Shown: positions 27,336 to 36,069 of the stretch, one piece after another | Layout: each line of letters opens with the position of its first letter | How positions within the stretch are numbered: the stretch's first letter is position 1 | Assembly (NCBI GenBank): GCA_017527825.1 | Contig: JAFXPO010000011.1 | Location: forward strand, 1-64,000 | DNA: 64,000 nucleotides | Direction of reading: 5' to 3' | Source: Oscillospiraceae bacterium | GTDB taxonomy: Bacteria; Bacillota; Clostridia; Oscillospirales; Oscillospiraceae | Translations under genes and position numbers: made by a program | Notes under the pieces: generated by a model | Told to the model about the DNA's origin: nothing | Databases searched by the model: none | Seen by the model: only the letters and a program-made list of their open reading frames with translations

Positions 27336-29645
27336 TTACAGCTGCATAGTTTCCAGTATTTTGCCTGACAGTTCGGAAATCTTCTCTGCGATGCTTGACC
27401 CTCCGTCGATAAGTTTTGCAGAAGGAGCAACTACTTTAAGCAGCCTCAATCTGCTCTTTATTGACATCCTCCCATAGAAGAATCGCCAGCGTTGCATATT
27501 GATTTGAGCAGCAAACCAAACAAGCTCAGAGAAGGTCATTCGATACCTCGGTATTAGCACCCTTACCGCGCTGCCGCCATTACCGCGAGCCATAAATCTC
27601 CACGGCTGAACAGCCGCTCGCCCAAAGCAGGTAACTGTAATTGCGCCCTCAGAAAACACTTCATCATCTACATCACCGACAAGCCTAATAATACTATTTT
27701 GTGGGTCGCCTGATGAAATATACGGACAAGTTCCCGCAACGTAATTGCTTTCACCTTTGGATTTTCCTGCTTTTACGTCAAAAAAATGTTCAATAGCGCC
27801 CTCTTCTCCGTAAGATAGTTCAGGCAAATCGTTCCAAGATGGGAAGGCGTCAAGCACCTCGTCTGCTATGCCCTCTATACATACAGAAGTCGTTAAAATC
27901 GACTTTAATACATCCTCTCTATACCTTAATTCCTCTTCCTCTGGAAAAGGCGGCTGGGGTAAATATTGTTCAGGACAAAACTCGGCGCCGTATGGGATTA
28001 TCTTATCCGCTGTAATCACAGTAACAAGGCTCGAATCAGTTTCCTCTCCGTCCCTAAACCGATTAAATTGAGCCATAATTTCATCCAGCTGTGACCCTGA
28101 TGCTTCAACCCGTTTGCCCTTTAGCTTCTTAAAGCCATCATTCCAGATTTTAGCCATAAAAACTTTGTCTGTCTCCACCTGCGGTCTATGCGCACTTGCA
28201 ATCATTATTGTTGTGTCTACCGCTGTGGGATAAAACAAATCACCAGGAAGGCTAATCATACCAATGATAGAATGCGATTTCAAGAAATTTTCTCTCCAAA
28301 GAGCGTTGTCTTCATCCGCAAAAATACCAGACTTTACGACAACGGCAAGCAAGCCCATAGTCTGTAAGGTTTCCATAGCTTGCGAAATAAAATCGCGCTC
28401 TGGTTCATCGTCTTGAGAAAAAGGCGGATTAAGCAGCGCCTTTGTAAATCTACCATTTACAGATGCCTTGCTCTCATCATCAAAGCAACTTGCATTTTCA
28501 ATGTGGCTCTTACCGTCACCTCGGAAAAACATGTTTAACGCGGCAAGCGCCCAAACAGTAGGATTTGTGTCAAAGCCATAGAGCGATTCTCTAATAACGG
28601 ACACTGGCACGCCTAAATCGCGAGATGACTGAATCATCTTATCAAATGAGGCAACAAGAAATCCGCCAGAACCACAGGCAATATCAATCACCTTATCCCT
28701 CGCTGACACATCTATCAATTCTGCACAGAATTTAGTTATATGTCTTGGGGTAAAGACAATGCCTAACGAATTATTGTCATATCCATATCGGATAAAAGCC
28801 TCATATAACAAGCCAAGAAAGTCTGTGTCAGTTCTTAAAATTGACTTCACATTTAGCGTTTTCAAGATGAATACAATTCTTCCCATTTTAGGGGCAAGAC
28901 GCGCATAATCCGCATCTGGCAGCCGTAGTGCCTCGATAAGTTGCGCTTTTTTCCCTTCATCAAAATGGTCTGTTTCCGAAACCGCCTGACCAACTAACGT
29001 ATTGATTGAGTGAAGTTCCTCTCCATTACCAAGGTCTATCTCTCCTTGGTATAGTGCAGTAATGACTGCACCAAGTACCTTCGGGCGAAGGGAGGGTTCA
29101 ATTTTTGCTGCTCTTAGAATTGAAGATAAGTCAATAGCTGCTGTGATGTATTCGGATAATTGAGGAATAGTAACCTCTGTATTCCCATTCTGAGTTTCCA
29201 GAGCGACAGTTACTTCTCCCACGCTCGGAAAACTTGTCAACTCAAAACCATGTGATTTTAGGGGAACCCATGAACTGCCATCATAGAAAAATGTGCGAAA
29301 TAAGTAACCGTTATCTTCTTCTCCCGCAACGCCTGTTACGATAGAAACTTGATATGTTCCGTGACGGTTTATCGCTTCCGCGTAGTCTATCGCCTCTGAA
29401 ACTGCCTCTTCAATTTTGTTAATTTCGTTTTTTGCCTCTACGACAACAAGCGGGGAATAGTTCCTGCAAACAATAAAATCGGGCTTTGTCAAGCCAAGTC
29501 CAGAATCAGGGAAAAATGCTGCAATCTCTTGCTCCTCTAAGAAGTTACCTCCCCTCTGAGGGTGCCTGGTGTTCCATCCCTTTTGCTGTGCAATTTCGCG
29601 GACAAGATAACGACACCTTGATTCCGCTCTTACATTTCTTGGCAT
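27336..29645 (-). CDS. Fused nuclease-methyltransferase-specificity protein (type IIG-like restriction-modification enzyme)
   Basis: One 769-residue polypeptide appears to hold a complete R-M system. The N-terminus has a PD-(D/E)xK nuclease site: D56 in KPDFIV, then E70 and K72 in VVVEAKNE. The middle is an HsdM-type N6-adenine methylase: FTPRHITKF (about 300), the SAM-binding DIACGSGGF (about 318) and catalytic NPPF (about 405). The C-terminal 150 residues resemble one HsdS target-recognition half (YISSGDPQNSI) with a helical end (SIAEKISELSGKILE). The order R-M-S fits type IIG enzymes. Base and codon use are clearly more AT-rich than both flanks (AAA, ATT and TTT codons are common), indicating horizontal transfer. 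GAGGGCGAT precedes the ATG. Confidence 0.88.
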   Translation of the reverse strand: MPRNVRAESRCRYLVREIAQQKGWNTRHPQRGGNFLEEQEIAAFFPDSGLGLTKPDFIVCRNYSPLVVVEAKNEINKIEEAVSEAIDYAEAINRHGTYQVSIVTGVAGEEDNGYLFRTFFYDGSSWVPLKSHGFELTSFPSVGEVTVALETQNGNTEVTIPQLSEYITAAIDLSSILRAAKIEPSLRPKVLGAVITALYQGEIDLGNGEELHSINTLVGQAVSETDHFDEGKKAQLIEALRLPDADYARLAPKMGRIVFILKTLNVKSILRTDTDFLGLLYEAFIRYGYDNNSLGIVFTPRHITKFCAELIDVSARDKVIDIACGSGGFLVASFDKMIQSSRDLGVPVSVIRESLYGFDTNPTVWALAALNMFFRGDGKSHIENASCFDDESKASVNGRFTKALLNPPFSQDDEPERDFISQAMETLQTMGLLAVVVKSGIFADEDNALWRENFLKSHSIIGMISLPGDLFYPTAVDTTIMIASAHRPQVETDKVFMAKIWNDGFKKLKGKRVEASGSQLDEIMAQFNRFRDGEETDSSLVTVITADKIIPYGAEFCPEQYLPQPPFPEEEELRYREDVLKSILTTSVCIEGIADEVLDAFPSWNDLPELSYGEEGAIEHFFDVKAGKSKGESNYVAGTCPYISSGDPQNSIIRLVGDVDDEVFSEGAITVTCFGRAAVQPWRFMARGNGGSAVRVLIPRYRMTFSELVWFAAQINMQRWRFFYGRMSIKSRLRLLKVVAPSAKLIDGGSSIAEKISELSGKILETMQL

Positions 29646-29752
29646 AGATCGCCCTCGCCTTCATCACCGTGCAAATACGCAAAAAGCCGAAACTGCAAAG
29701 CTGTTCTTCCTCTCGGCGTCGCTCAAAATCTCTTGGATGATCCGCCGTTTCC

Positions 29753-31249
29753 TCACTCCAGAGGTTTCATTGTCGGGAACAAAATCACGTCACGGATGGA
29801 GTCCGTGCCGCAGAGCATCATCGAGCAGCGGTCGATGCCGAAGCCCAGACCGCCCGTGGGGGGCAGACCGTACTCCAGCGCGAGGACGTAGTCCTCATCC
29901 ATCATGTCCGCCTCCTCGTCGCCGTTGGCGCGCTTGATCGCCTGCGCGCGGAAACGCTCGTACTGGTCGACGGGATCGTTGAGTTCACTAAACGCGTTGC
30001 CCATCTCGCAGCCGCAGATGAACAGCTCGTAGCGCTCGGTGAGGTGATGGTCGGCGGGGCTGCGCTTGGCAAGCGGCGAGACCTCCACCGGGTACATCGT
30101 GATGAACGTGGGCTGCACCAGCGTCTCCTCGACCTTCTGGTCGAACGCCTCGTAGAGCGCGTTGCCCCACGTCTTGTCCACGCCGTCCATGTCAACACCC
30201 ACGGATTTCGCCAGCGCCACGCCGGCGTCGTTGTCGCCCTCGCACGCCATGAAGTCCGCGCCGGTGACCTCCTTCACCGCGTCCGCCATGGTCAGGCGGC
30301 GGAAGCCGGGGGTCAGGTCGACCTCGTGACCCAGCCACTCAACCTTGTAATCGCCGAGGATTTCCTTCGCCGCGCCGGAGAGAATGTTCTCGAAAATATC
30401 CATCATGCCGTCGAGATTGGTGTACGCCTGATACAGCTCGCAGGTGGTGAACTCCGGGTTGTGCTTGGTGTCCATGCCCTCGTTGCGGAAGATGCGGCCG
30501 ACCTCATACACGCGCTCCATGCCGCCGACGATCAGGCGCTTTAAGTGCAGCTCGGTGGCGATGCGCATGTACATGTCAATGTCCAGCGCGTTGTGGTGCG
30601 TGACGAAGGGGCGCGCCGTCGCGCCGCCCGCGATGGGGCTCAAAACCGGCGTCTCGACCTCCATGAAGCCGAGGGAGTCCAGATAGCGGCGCAGATAGCT
30701 CACGAACTTGCTGCGAATCTCGAAGTTGCGCTTGCTTTCGGGATTGACGATCAGGTCGACGTAGCGCTGACGGTAGCGGATTTCCTTGTCGGTCAAGCCG
30801 TGGAATTTCTCCGGCAGCGGCTGGAGCGACTTCGAGAGCAGGGTGACCTCCTTGCAGCGGACGCTCATCTCGCCGCGCTGGGTGCGGAACACCTCGCCGT
30901 TGACGCCGACAATGTCGCCGATATCATACTTTTTGAACTCGTTGTAGGCTTCCTCGTCCATCTCGTCACGACGGGCGTAGAGCTGGAGGCGGCCGGTCTT
31001 GTCCTGCAGGTCGCAGAAGCTGACCTTGCCCATGCCGCGCTTGGACATGAGGCGACCGGCGATGCTGACCGGCTTGCCCTCAAGCGCGTCAAAATTGTCG
31101 CGAATGTCCTGCGTGTGGTGTGTGACGTCGAACTTCGTCACGGCAAAGGGGTCTTTGCCCGCGTCCTGGAGCGCCTTGAGCTTTTCGCGGCGCACCTTGA
31201 GGATTTCGGAAATGTCCTGCTCCTGCGGAGCAGCGTTCTTGTTCTCCAT
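29753..31249 (-). CDS. lysS: Lysyl-tRNA synthetase, class II
   Basis: The 498-residue class II enzyme has an N-terminal OB-fold (SIAGRLMSKRGMGKVSFCDLQD, about residues 57-78), motif 2 (RIFRNEGMDTKHNPEFTTCE) and motif 3 (GLGFGIDRCSMMLCG). The phrase YEVGRIFRNEG and the C-terminus IRDVILFPTMKP are typical of LysRS. It starts 10 bases after greA, the usual Firmicutes greA-lysS pair, and shares the consensus promoter upstream of greA. Confidence 0.97.
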   Translation of the reverse strand: MENKNAAPQEQDISEILKVRREKLKALQDAGKDPFAVTKFDVTHHTQDIRDNFDALEGKPVSIAGRLMSKRGMGKVSFCDLQDKTGRLQLYARRDEMDEEAYNEFKKYDIGDIVGVNGEVFRTQRGEMSVRCKEVTLLSKSLQPLPEKFHGLTDKEIRYRQRYVDLIVNPESKRNFEIRSKFVSYLRRYLDSLGFMEVETPVLSPIAGGATARPFVTHHNALDIDMYMRIATELHLKRLIVGGMERVYEVGRIFRNEGMDTKHNPEFTTCELYQAYTNLDGMMDIFENILSGAAKEILGDYKVEWLGHEVDLTPGFRRLTMADAVKEVTGADFMACEGDNDAGVALAKSVGVDMDGVDKTWGNALYEAFDQKVEETLVQPTFITMYPVEVSPLAKRSPADHHLTERYELFICGCEMGNAFSELNDPVDQYERFRAQAIKRANGDEEADMMDEDYVLALEYGLPPTGGLGFGIDRCSMMLCGTDSIRDVILFPTMKPLE

Positions 31250-31259
31250 GTTGTCTCCC

Positions 31260-31736
31260 TCAGCGCTCGATCTTGATGATTTTGTAGCGGATTTCGCCCA
31301 CCGGCGCCTCGACGACGACCTCGTCGCCCTCCTTGGCGCCCATGAGCGCGCGACCGAAGGGGGAATCCTCGCTGATGGCGCGGTTCATCGGGTCGGCTTC
31401 CTGAGAGCCGACGACCTTGTACTCCGGCAGCTCCTTGCCGCTCTTGACCTCCGCCACGGTGACGCGGGAGCCGATGGTGACGCTGGTGCCGACGGCGTCG
31501 TCGTCGGTGATGACGACGGCGTGGAGCAGGATATCCTCGATCTCAGCGATACGGGAGTAGAGCTTGCCCTGTTCGTTTTTCGCCTCGTCATACTCGCTGT
31601 TCTCAGACAGGTCGCCGAAGCCGCGGGCTTCCTTGATCAGTTCGGCAACCTCTTTTTCGCGCACGGTTTTGAGGTAATTGAGTTCGTCCTTGAGTTCCTG
31701 ATGGCGCGCCTCGCTCATCTTGTACTCTTTTTTCAT
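31260..31736 (-). CDS. greA: Transcription elongation factor GreA
   Basis: This 158-residue factor stimulates cleavage of the backtracked 3' end of nascent RNA by RNA polymerase. The N-terminal coiled coil (about residues 10-75) carries the tip acids in DLSENSEYDEAKNEQ, and the C-terminal FKBP-like domain ends with SPFGRALMGAKEGDEVVVEAPVGEI, a GreA signature. AAAGGA precedes the ATG. Transcribed with lysS from a perfect promoter. Confidence 0.96.
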   Translation of the reverse strand: MKKEYKMSEARHQELKDELNYLKTVREKEVAELIKEARGFGDLSENSEYDEAKNEQGKLYSRIAEIEDILLHAVVITDDDAVGTSVTIGSRVTVAEVKSGKELPEYKVVGSQEADPMNRAISEDSPFGRALMGAKEGDEVVVEAPVGEIRYKIIKIER

Positions 31737-31789
31737 GTCGCAAATCCTTTCTTAAAGCACATAGCAGCGCTATTTTTGACTATTTGCAT

Positions 31790-31818
31790 ATTATATGTAT
31801 CCCCCACCCGCTTGTCAA
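31790..31818 (-). promoter_or_regulatory. Consensus sigma-A promoter of greA-lysS
   Basis: On the minus strand TTGACA (31813-31818), exactly 17 bases, and TATAAT (31790-31795): a perfect consensus, the strongest promoter in the window by sequence. Confidence 0.93.
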
Positions 31819-31904
31819 GGGGAACCATCGCGCCCCACGCCGCCTATACTGGTAATACAGGTGAAAAAACGCCTGATTAGAAGCAGGAAAGGCGTGGATG
31901 GGAT

Positions 31905-32660
31905 ATGATGCGTGCGCTGGGCTATGCCGCGATCGGCACGCTGTTTACGTTTGCGATGACGACGCTGGGCGCGGCGACGGTGTTTTTGCTGGGACGGCGG
32001 GAATCCTCCCGCTCGCAGGAGGTGATGCTGGGGTTCGCGGGCGGCGTGATGACCGCGGCGTCGGTGTGGAGCCTGCTGCTGCCTGCCATTGAGCTTGCGG
32101 CGGAGCGCTCCCTGCCTGCGTGGCTGCCCGCGGCGGCGGGCGTCACCGTGGGCGCGGCGTTCCTCGCGTTTCTCGACGCGCTGCTGCCCCGGCTGCGGCG
32201 GCGGAGCCTGAACGCGGAGCAGCGGCAAAACGCGCTGCTGTTCACCGCCATCACGCTCCATAACGTGCCGGAGGGCATGGCGGTGGGACTCGCCTTCGCG
32301 CTGGCGGCGAACGGCGAGGGACTGGCGGGCGCGGCGGCGCTGGCGCTGGGCATCGGCATCCAGAACTTCCCGGAGGGCGCGGCGATCTCGCTGCCCCTGC
32401 GCCGCTCCGGTGAGAGCCGGTGGCGCGCGTTCCTCGGCGGGACGCTCTCCGGCGTGGTGGAGCCGCTGTTCGGCGTCGCGGTGGTGCTCATCGCGGCGGG
32501 CGCGGCGACGCTGATGCCGTGGCTGCTGAGCTTTGCCGCCGGCGCGATGCTCTACGTCGTGGTGGAGGAGCTGGTGCCGCAGTCCAATACCCGCGGCGGC
32601 GTCAGCGGGTTCATGGCGGGGTTCCTCGTGATGATGATTCTGGACGTGGCGCTGGGATAA
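31905..32660 (+). CDS. ZIP family metal transporter
   Basis: The 251-residue membrane protein has about eight hydrophobic segments and the two ZIP signature helices HNVPEGMAVG (about residue 118) and QNFPEGAAIS (about 149), whose His, Asn and Glu side chains form the binuclear metal site. Family members import Zn, Fe, Mn or Cd; the substrate cannot be fixed here. It resembles the GufA branch. Two in-frame ATGs (31905, 31908) are possible, with only a weak GG-rich ribosome-binding site. A stem terminator follows. Confidence 0.9.
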   Translation: MMRALGYAAIGTLFTFAMTTLGAATVFLLGRRESSRSQEVMLGFAGGVMTAASVWSLLLPAIELAAERSLPAWLPAAAGVTVGAAFLAFLDALLPRLRRRSLNAEQRQNALLFTAITLHNVPEGMAVGLAFALAANGEGLAGAAALALGIGIQNFPEGAAISLPLRRSGESRWRAFLGGTLSGVVEPLFGVAVVLIAAGAATLMPWLLSFAAGAMLYVVVEELVPQSNTRGGVSGFMAGFLVMMILDVALG

Positions 32661-32663
32661 GCG

Positions 32664-32701
32664 AAAATCACCCCGCATAAGAATATGCGAGGTGATTTTT
32701 T
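32664..32701 (+). terminator. Terminator after the ZIP gene, overlapping the next ribosome-binding site
   Basis: AAAATCACC...GGTGATTTTTT with an inner CGCAT/ATGCG stem. The right arm contains GAGGTG, which is also the Shine-Dalgarno of the LysM-GH18 gene starting at 32702. Read-through transcripts would therefore have this site sequestered. Confidence 0.8.
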
Positions 32702-33988
32702 ATGACCATTCATGTGGTGAAGCCGGGAGAGACGCTGTACTCCGTCGCGGCGCAATACGCCCTCGCGCCGACGCTGCTCGCGGGCATCAACGGCGTCGCC
32801 GCCGACGCGCAGCTCGTCGTGGGGCAGACGCTGATCGTTCGCGAGCCTGCCGTCGTCCACACCGTCGTCCCCGGCGACACGGTGTATTCCATCGCCCGGC
32901 GGTACGGCACCACCGCCGACGCGCTGTACCGGGGCAACGTCTTTCTCGGCGGGCAGCCGCTGCTGCACGAGGGCGAACCGCTGGTGATCTCCTACGCCGA
33001 CGATAACCGGCTGGGGCGCATCGCCGTCAACGCCTACGCCTATCCCTACATCGACGAGGCGCTGCTGGACTACGCGCTGCCGTTCTTGTCGTACTTGACG
33101 CCGTTTACCTACGGCATCAGCGCCGACGGCGGACTGCTGCCGCTCAATGACGAGCGCCTGCTCGCTGCCGCAGGGCGTTATCGCAATGCCGCGCTGATGC
33201 ATCTCTCGACGCTCACGGAGTCCGGTGCGTTCTCCAACGACCGCTCCTCCCTTTTGCTCAACAGCGAGGATTTACAGCAGCGGTTGATACAGGATGTAAT
33301 CAATGCCATGCAGCAAAAGGGATACTATGGGCTGGATGTGGACTTTGAGTTTGTGTTCCCGCGCGAGCGCACGCTGTACGCCGACTTCATCCGCCGGCTG
33401 CGCGAGTCGCTGAACCCGCTGGGCTACCCGGTGATCGTGGCGCTCGCGCCCAAGACGCGCGGCGACCAGCCGGGGCTGCTGTACGAGGCGCACGACTACG
33501 CCCTGCTGGGGGCGGCGGCGGACGCGGTGCTGCTGATGACCTATGAGTGGGGCTACACCTACGGTCCGCCAATGGCGGTGGCGCCCATTCCGCAGGTGCG
33601 CGCGGTGCTGGACTACGCTGTGGGCGTGATCCCGCGGGAGAAGATATTCATGGGCGTCCCGCTCTACGGCTACGACTGGCCCTTGCCCTATGCGCAGGGG
33701 CAGACGCGGGCGGAGTCCATCTCTCCGCAGTACGCCGTGGCGCTGGCGCTGCGCCGTCGCGCGGAGATTCTGTACGACGAGACCGCGCAGTCGCCCTACT
33801 TCTACTACACCGACCGCGGCGGACAGCAGCACGTCGTCTGGTTCGAGGACGCGCGGAGCATGGACGCCAAGCTGCGGCTCATTCACGAATACGGTCTGCG
33901 CGGCGCGGGGTACTGGAACCTCATGCGCGCCATGCCCCAGAATTGGGTGCTGCTCCATGCGCTCTACGATGTGGAGACGCTGCTGTAA
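32702..33988 (+). CDS. LysM-GH18 peptidoglycan hydrolase (spore cortex type, SleL/YaaH-like)
   Basis: The 428 residues start with two LysM repeats (IHVVKPGETLYSVAAQYAL at residue 2 and VHTVVPGDTVYSIARRYGT at about 50), which bind peptidoglycan. A glycoside hydrolase 18 barrel follows (about 105-425), with the catalytic DxDxE element as GLDVDFEFV (about residue 206) and later MTYEWG. No signal peptide is visible, as in SleL/YaaH-type proteins that load onto the forming spore. A role as cortex N-acetylglucosaminidase in germination is likely from family and context. No sigma factor site was recognised upstream. Confidence 0.9.
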   Translation: MTIHVVKPGETLYSVAAQYALAPTLLAGINGVAADAQLVVGQTLIVREPAVVHTVVPGDTVYSIARRYGTTADALYRGNVFLGGQPLLHEGEPLVISYADDNRLGRIAVNAYAYPYIDEALLDYALPFLSYLTPFTYGISADGGLLPLNDERLLAAAGRYRNAALMHLSTLTESGAFSNDRSSLLLNSEDLQQRLIQDVINAMQQKGYYGLDVDFEFVFPRERTLYADFIRRLRESLNPLGYPVIVALAPKTRGDQPGLLYEAHDYALLGAAADAVLLMTYEWGYTYGPPMAVAPIPQVRAVLDYAVGVIPREKIFMGVPLYGYDWPLPYAQGQTRAESISPQYAVALALRRRAEILYDETAQSPYFYYTDRGGQQHVVWFEDARSMDAKLRLIHEYGLRGAGYWNLMRAMPQNWVLLHALYDVETLL

Positions 33989-33990
33989 AA

Positions 33991-34018
33991 AAAGCCCGTT
34001 CCTCGCGGAACGGGCTTT
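33991..34018. terminator. Bidirectional terminator
   Basis: The stem AAAGCCCGTTCC / GGAACGGGCTTT with a TCGC loop. On the minus strand seven T follow it, so it also ends the hsp20 transcript. Confidence 0.92.
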
Positions 34019-34029
34019 CGTGATGGGAT

Positions 34030-34494
34030 TTACTGGATTTCGATGCGGTGGGCGCTGGAGACCGTCTGCTGCTTCTTGGGCATGGTCAGCTTCAATACGC
34101 CGTCGGTATACTCCGCCTTCAGGCCGCTCTCCTCGATGCCGCTGACGTCGAAGGAGCGCTGATAGCTGCCGTAGCTGCGTTCGCAGCGAAGGTAGTTGCC
34201 CTGATTGTCCTTTTCCTCGTGCTCGCTGTGGCGCTCGGCGCTGATGGTCATGGTGTCGCCGTCGAGATCGATGTGGATGTCCTCCTTCTTGAAGCCCGGA
34301 AGATCAGCCTCAAGCAGGTAGCTGTCGCCCTTGTCCTGAATGTCGGTCTTGAATTCCGTCAGCGAGGCGAAACCGCGCTCGCCGCCAAACGGACGACCGA
34401 AGAACGCGTGCTCCATCTCCTCCATTTCGCGGAACGGATCGTAGGCGCGCATGCCGCGATTGTTTCTGTGATCAAAAGGTCTGAGTTCAAACAT
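34030..34494 (-). CDS. Hsp20/alpha-crystallin small heat-shock protein
   Basis: This 154-residue ATP-independent holdase keeps unfolded proteins soluble. The N-terminal arm (FDHRNNRGMRAYDPFREMEEME) is followed by an alpha-crystallin domain (about residues 40-145; TDIQDKGDSYLLEADLPGFKKEDIHIDLDG condensed over two strands, then GSYQRSFDVSGIE and ADGVLKLTMPK-like YTDGVLKLTMPK). The ATG at 34494 follows GAGGAGG. The CIRCE inverted repeat upstream, with a -10-like TAAAAT at its edge, suggests control by HrcA (inference). Confidence 0.95.
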   Translation of the reverse strand: MFELRPFDHRNNRGMRAYDPFREMEEMEHAFFGRPFGGERGFASLTEFKTDIQDKGDSYLLEADLPGFKKEDIHIDLDGDTMTISAERHSEHEEKDNQGNYLRCERSYGSYQRSFDVSGIEESGLKAEYTDGVLKLTMPKKQQTVSSAHRIEIQ

Positions 34495-34597
34495 GATAAA
34501 AACCTCCTCGTATGATAGCCGCTTGCGCGGTAGTTTATGGAACTGTTCCGGCGGATTTCCTTTCCCCCTCGGAACAATTGTTAATATACCCCGCACC

Positions 34598-34626
34598 TGT
34601 GAACAAAAATACATCTTTTTGTGAAC
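34598..34626. repeat. Direct repeat TGTGAAC spaced two helical turns
   Basis: TGTGAAC at 34598-34604 and again at 34620-34626, 22 bases apart, in the leader of hsp20. The spacing places both on the same face of the helix, as expected for a dimeric regulator, but the repeat is short. Confidence 0.35.
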
Positions 34627-34638
34627 GGACTATGAATT

Positions 34639-34665
34639 TTAGCACTCGGTGACCGAGAGTGCTAA
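34639..34665. promoter_or_regulatory. CIRCE operator (HrcA-binding site)
   Basis: A perfect match to the CIRCE consensus: TTAGCACTC (34639-34647), a 9-base spacer, GAGTGCTAA (34657-34665). It lies between hsp20 (minus) and the deacetylase lipoprotein gene (plus). A TAAAAT box on the minus strand (34636-34641), preceded by TGC, overlaps it and probably is the hsp20 promoter. On the plus side it lies 14 bases upstream of the -35 box of the lipoprotein gene. Confidence 0.95.
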
Positions 34666-34679
34666 AACGTATTTTCCTG

Positions 34680-34708
34680 TGGAAAAGAGAGAAAGAATCT
34701 GATATACT
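34680..34708 (+). promoter_or_regulatory. Promoter of the deacetylase lipoprotein-cdd operon
   Basis: TGGAAA (34680-34685), 17 bases and TATACT (34703-34708) with TGA before the -10 box, about 30 bases upstream of the ATG. Confidence 0.6.
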
Positions 34709-34739
34709 GTCAGCAGCATATCAGAAAGGAAATGAGAAC

Positions 34740-36053
34740 ATGAAAAGATTTGCAGCTTTGCTGCTTGGCGTGGCGATGCTCCTGAGCCTGCTGACCGCCT
34801 GCGGCGGGGGCGACCGGGACGAGACGGCGGCTCCGGCGGAGACCGCGGAGCAGGCCGCCGACACGGCGGACGCTGAAGTGCCGGACGCCGCGCCGGAGGA
34901 GCAGCCGGAAGCCCCGCAGTACGACGACCCCTACGACGCGGTGAAGAACTACTGGAAGCCGGAGCAGCTCACCCAGGCGTGGGGCCCGGATCAGGTGGTG
35001 GAGCACCTGTTCTTCCACCCCATCATCGCCTATCCGAAGTACGCCTTCCACGAGAGCGGCGCGTCGGAGGCGCAGCGCTACGGTCTGGACGACTGGATGG
35101 TGACGGTGGACGAGTACAACAAGATTTTGCAGTCCGTCTACGACAAGGGCTACATCCTCGTGCGCATGGAGGACGTGTGGAGCGAGTACACCAACGACGC
35201 CGGTGAGCAGCGCATGCAGCGCAACACGCTGATGCTGCCCGAGGGCAAGAAGCCGCTGGTCATCTCCTTTGACGACGTGAACTATTATCCCTACATGCTG
35301 GAGGAGGGCTTCACCAGCAAACTGGTTGTCGGCGACGATGGCGAGATCTGGGCTGAATGCACCGATCCCTACACCGGCGAGGAGTTCCTGACCAAGGAGC
35401 TGGACGCGACCCCGATTCTGGACACCTTTGTCTACGAGCACCCGGACTTCTCCCTCAACGGCGCGAAGGCGATCTTCTCGCTGACGGGCTACTACGGCAT
35501 CCTCGGCTATCGCACGCAGGACGACCGCGACATCGCCAAGGACAGCCCCGACCGGCCCGCCTTCGAGGCGTACCGCGCCGCGGAGATTGAGGCGGTCAAG
35601 CCGGTCATCGAGCGGCTCAAGGAGACCGGCTGGACGTTCGGCAGCCACACCTGGGGGCATATCCGCCTTGCCAGCAAGCCGCTTCAGACCGTCATCAACG
35701 ACACCGAGCGCTGGGCGGACGAGGTCGGCTCGCTGGTGGGTCCGACGCAGATTTTGTTCTATCCCCACGGCGGTCGCCCCGACGGCGACGACTGGAAGAA
35801 GACCGGTCCGATCTTCCGATATCTGCAAGGTCAGGGCTTCCGCGTGTTCGCAAGTGTGGGCACAAGTTCGTTCAGCTACATCAAGCCCGACATCTGCGCG
35901 GTCATCTGTGACCGCCTGCACCCGGACGGCACGACGCTCCGCGGTGGCAGCGACGGGCGGACGCTGAACTGGTACATCCAGTTCTACGACGCGCGCGACA
36001 TCATTGACCTTGAGGTGCGCCCGCCGCTGGGCGTCACCTGGCAAAGCAAATAA
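34740..36053 (+). CDS. Polysaccharide deacetylase-like lipoprotein
   Basis: The 437-residue protein starts with a lipoprotein signal (MKRFAALLLGVAMLLSLLTAC, lipobox LTAC with Cys at residue 21), then an acidic Ala/Glu/Pro-rich linker to about residue 60. The NodB-like part contains LVISFDDVNYY, the diverged TFDD motif (SFDD, about residue 177), and GSHTWGHIRL (about 300), the metal-binding HxxxH-type motif. It probably removes acetyl groups from a cell-surface glycan, or is an inactive relative. The ATG at 34740 follows AAAGGA; an upstream in-frame ATG would destroy the signal. Operon with cdd. Confidence 0.85.
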   Translation: MKRFAALLLGVAMLLSLLTACGGGDRDETAAPAETAEQAADTADAEVPDAAPEEQPEAPQYDDPYDAVKNYWKPEQLTQAWGPDQVVEHLFFHPIIAYPKYAFHESGASEAQRYGLDDWMVTVDEYNKILQSVYDKGYILVRMEDVWSEYTNDAGEQRMQRNTLMLPEGKKPLVISFDDVNYYPYMLEEGFTSKLVVGDDGEIWAECTDPYTGEEFLTKELDATPILDTFVYEHPDFSLNGAKAIFSLTGYYGILGYRTQDDRDIAKDSPDRPAFEAYRAAEIEAVKPVIERLKETGWTFGSHTWGHIRLASKPLQTVINDTERWADEVGSLVGPTQILFYPHGGRPDGDDWKKTGPIFRYLQGQGFRVFASVGTSSFSYIKPDICAVICDRLHPDGTTLRGGSDGRTLNWYIQFYDARDIIDLEVRPPLGVTWQSK

Positions 36054-36069
36054 AAAAGGAGGTATCCCC

